Assembly: GCA_002423305.1 (NCBI GenBank)
Contig: DIVI01000065.1
Span: 1-7,331 of the forward strand
From: Methylococcus sp. UBA6136
Lineage (GTDB): Bacteria > Pseudomonadota > Gammaproteobacteria > Methylococcales > Methylococcaceae
DNA: 7,331 nt
Reading direction: 5' to 3'
Shown here: one piece after another, positions 5,648 to 7,331 of the stretch
Layout of the letters: every line of letters begins with the position of its first letter
Position numbering within the stretch: the stretch's first letter is position 1
Position numbers and translations under genes: made by a program
The notes under the pieces: model-generated
What the model was told of the DNA's origin: nothing
Databases searched by the model: none
Seen by the model: the letters and a program-made list of their open reading frames with translations, nothing else

Positions 5648-7005
5648 GCCGCCTCCCATGCCACCATCTCGGCCCCGATGGTCTCCGGGCTGAATTCCTC
5701 CAGTAGGGACTTCCAGCCCAACTCCCGCCAGTGAATCCGGAGGCCCTGTTCCAAAAGGTCCACCCGTTCCACCATCAACTGGACCAGCCGATGCTGCTCG
5801 ACCGGATACAACTGTGACCAGACATCCCCCAATCGGCTCAGGGCCACCACCGTGCGCCCCTCATCCACCTCGGTCCCGAGTTCCCGGCACACCGCCGTTA
5901 CCGTCTCCGGACTGCTCAGCACCGTCTTGATCTGCTGCACCGTGGCAGCTTCAATCGGTTCCGCCGGTAATCGTAATGACCCGCCTGCCACCCCAAAGCG
6001 GTTCACTTTCTGACCAATGTAATAGCGATAGGCCTTACCCTGTTTCCGGGTATAGGTTGGATACAGCTTATTGCCCTCGGCATCGTGCAGCAGGCCTCGG
6101 AGTAGCGCATCAGAGGGAGCTCGCTGCCGCGTTTCGACCGCCCGCTGTTTTCCCTCCTCAGAAAGCACCGCCTGCACCTGATCCCACACGGCCCGATCTA
6201 CCAACGGCTCATGCTGCCCCGGATACCATTGCCCCTGATGGGATAGCTCCCCGCGGTACAGCCGATTCCTGAGCAGGTCGTGCAGCAACTTCCTGTCAAA
6301 CGGTCCCCCGGCATTCACTTTGCCCGCCTGGGTAGTCCAGGCCTTGGTGGTCTGGCCTTCCGCATTGAGGGCAGCGGCTAACCGGGTACACGAACGCAGT
6401 GTGACAAAATCCTCGAAGATCCTCCGCACCCGCGCCGCTTCTTCCGGATTGACCACCAGCTTTCGCTGGATCACGTCATACCCCAGCGGCGGCCGCCCAC
6501 CCATCCACAGGCCTTTCTTCTTGCTCGCCGCAATCTTGTCGCGAATCCGTTCCCCCGTCACTTCCCGTTCAAACTGGGCAAAAGACAGCAGCACATTTAG
6601 CATCAGTCGGCCCATCGGTGTCGCTGAATTGATCTGCTGTGTCACCGCCACAAACGACACCCCGTGGCGCTCGAACACCTCCACCATCTTCGAGAAATCG
6701 GCCAGGCTGCGGGTCAGGCGGTCAATTTTGTAGACCAAAACAATGTCGATCTTCCCCGCCTCAATATCCGCCAGTAATCGTTTCAGCGCTGGCCGCTCCA
6801 TGTTGCCGCCTGAAAAGGCCGGATCATCGTAATCATCCGCCACAGGAATCCAGCCCTCGGCGCGTTGGCTGACGATGTAGGCTTGCCCCGCGTCGCGCTG
6901 CGCATCAATCGAATTGAATTCCTGGTCCAGGCCCTCCTCGGTCGACTTCCGGGTATACACCGCACAGCGTCTACGCGGCTTGGACGCAACCAGATCAGCC
7001 GTCAT
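5644..7005 (-). CDS. Large serine recombinase of the DUF2924 cassette
   Basis: A 453-aa site-specific recombinase. The catalytic resolvase domain covers about 12-160. CAVYTRKSTEEG (14-25) holds the nucleophile Ser21 with Arg19, NSIDAQRDAGQAYI (31-44) follows, and VYKIDRLTRS (91-100) carries Asp95, Arg96 and Arg99. The block MGRLMLNVLLSFAQFEREVT (131-150) leads into the long helix GERIRDKIAASKKKG. The recombinase DNA-binding domain begins at GGRPPLGYDV (169-178) and includes LLHDLLRNRLYRGELSHQG (240-258). Where many relatives have a Cys4 zinc ribbon, this one reads LLRGLLHDAEGNKLYPTYTR then YRYYIGQK (301-333), keeping the fold signature but no cysteines. That is common in DUF2924-linked members and is not by itself a sign of decay. 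The C-terminal part ends with IHWRELGWKSLLEE. ATG at 7005 overlaps the DUF2924 stop (ATGA), with GGGAGG at 7015-7010, and the stop overlaps the next gene's start. All catalytic residues I can check are present, so it is probably active. It may be a phage-type integrase or excisionase; its attachment sites are not identifiable here. Confidence 0.92.
   Translation of the reverse strand: MTADLVASKPRRRCAVYTRKSTEEGLDQEFNSIDAQRDAGQAYIVSQRAEGWIPVADDYDDPAFSGGNMERPALKRLLADIEAGKIDIVLVYKIDRLTRSLADFSKMVEVFERHGVSFVAVTQQINSATPMGRLMLNVLLSFAQFEREVTGERIRDKIAASKKKGLWMGGRPPLGYDVIQRKLVVNPEEAARVRRIFEDFVTLRSCTRLAAALNAEGQTTKAWTTQAGKVNAGGPFDRKLLHDLLRNRLYRGELSHQGQWYPGQHEPLVDRAVWDQVQAVLSEEGKQRAVETRQRAPSDALLRGLLHDAEGNKLYPTYTRKQGKAYRYYIGQKVNRFGVAGGSLRLPAEPIEAATVQQIKTVLSSPETVTAVCRELGTEVDEGRTVVALSRLGDVWSQLYPVEQHRLVQLMVERVDLLEQGLRIHWRELGWKSLLEEFSPETIGAEMVAWEAA
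5648..5657 (-). promoter_or_regulatory. Ribosome-binding site that decides the start of the shorter HTH gene
   Basis: GGGAGG at 5657-5652 followed by CGGC lies directly before the ATG at 5647, inside the last codons of the recombinase. The same arrangement, GGGAGG then CAGC then ATGA, precedes the recombinase itself at 7015-7006. This favours ATG 5647 over ATG 5659. Confidence 0.7.
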
Positions 7006-7331
7006 GCTGCCTCCCGGGATTTCCGTACATTGAAAAATACCAACCCATTCCAGGGGGTTCCGGTGATCTGTCGGGCGACCGCTGAAAGGCTGCGGTAGCT
7101 TTGACCGCCATACTCAAAGCGTCCCTCTGCCGTCACCGTCACCCGGTGTTCCTCGCCGCCATACTCCCGCACCATGACCGTTCCCGGCACAAAGTGCAGC
7201 ACCTCCCGAGGTGGTCGTTGGGAAATCTTCGATTGCTGCTGACCGATCTGGATCAAGCGTTGTCGGGTTTTGTCGGACAGCCCGCCATACACCGCCTCCT
7301 GCAACTTGTAGGCAATCCGCGCTTCGAGATA
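7002..7331 (-). CDS. DUF2924 protein, N-terminus outside the window
   Basis: The frame is open to the window edge. The nine codons before the in-frame TTG at 7304 read YLEARIAYK and join smoothly to LQEAVYGGLSDKTRQRL, which is internal family sequence, so TTG is not the start and the gene is partial. The visible 109 residues contain the DUF2924 core: PPREVLHFVPGTVMVREYGG, then EHRVTVTAEGRFEYGGQSYR, SLSAVARQITGTPWNGLVFF and a short basic tail. DUF2924 proteins are small, of unknown biochemical function, and are repeatedly found directly upstream of a large serine recombinase, as here. The C-terminal block resembles a small DNA- or nucleic-acid-binding fold, but I cannot assign one with confidence. 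Its stop overlaps the recombinase start by four bases, implying coupled translation, so both products are probably made together. The missing upstream part should hold the true start, possibly preceded by another small cassette gene. Confidence 0.88.
   Translation of the reverse strand, partial: YLEARIAYKLQEAVYGGLSDKTRQRLIQIGQQQSKISQRPPREVLHFVPGTVMVREYGGEEHRVTVTAEGRFEYGGQSYRSLSAVARQITGTPWNGLVFFNVRKSREAA

Noticed and set aside
5348..5734. Long plus-strand open frame (128 codons)
   Set aside because: It lies antisense across the shorter HTH gene and the end of the recombinase, both with strong family evidence; its product is low-complexity and unlike any family.
6320..6733. Plus-strand open frame of 137 codons
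   Set aside because: It is antisense to the conserved catalytic and recombinase domains of the 453-aa recombinase and is a by-product of GC-rich codon use.
5644..7005. Loss of zinc-ribbon cysteines in the 453-aa recombinase as evidence of a pseudogene
   Set aside because: The frame is intact, the catalytic Ser and Arg residues are present, and cysteine-free versions of this region are common in DUF2924-linked recombinases.
1..7331. CRISPR array, rRNA gene or insertion sequence with terminal inverted repeats
   Set aside because: No regularly spaced repeats, no rRNA-like sequence and no DDE-type transposase or paired terminal repeats were seen on either strand.

Overview
The window is bacterial, GC-rich by eye, and every gene I can support lies on the minus strand, so transcription runs from high to low coordinates. 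Nothing fixes the species. The protein families (DUF2924 with serine recombinase, RepB-type ParB proteins, DUF2127, a DUF1778 antitoxin) are typical of Gram-negative environmental bacteria such as Pseudomonadota, and Nitrospirota is also possible. This looks like an accessory, mobile-element-rich region rather than core chromosome.

In transcriptional order, the first block (7331 to 4821) is a compact cassette. It holds the C-terminal part of a DUF2924 protein (cut by the window edge), a 453-aa large serine recombinase, and two small helix-turn-helix (HTH) proteins that are paralogous to each other. The first three genes are joined by ATGA stop/start overlaps. The fourth begins five bases after a Shine-Dalgarno sequence that overlaps the previous stop codon. 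A 66-nt gap and a small unrecognised ORF (4754-4509) with a hydrophobic C-terminus follow.

The second block (4398 to 1068) is an independent cassette. A second, clearly different 518-aa serine recombinase is followed by two ParB/RepB-like proteins, again joined by 4-nt stop/start overlaps (ATGA, then GTGA). The 110-nt gap before it carries repeated AATCAT half-sites and is the likely place for its promoter. Serine recombinases cut and rejoin DNA at specific sites. The accessory DNA-binding proteins in each cassette are plausible partners for target choice, synapsis, directionality or regulation, but none of these roles is shown by the sequence.

Twenty-one bases after the second cassette is a four-helix membrane protein of the DUF2127 family (1046-510). 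After it comes a DUF1778 (TacA-like) antitoxin reading frame (420-127) broken by one in-frame amber codon, with no GNAT toxin following it in the remaining sequence. The last 126 nt contain no gene I can see, only a short tRNA-3'-end-like string (84-61).

The main points of interest are the pairing of a serine recombinase with two unequal ParB-like proteins, the presence of two unrelated recombinase cassettes in tandem, their shared style of translational coupling, and the decaying antitoxin at the flank.
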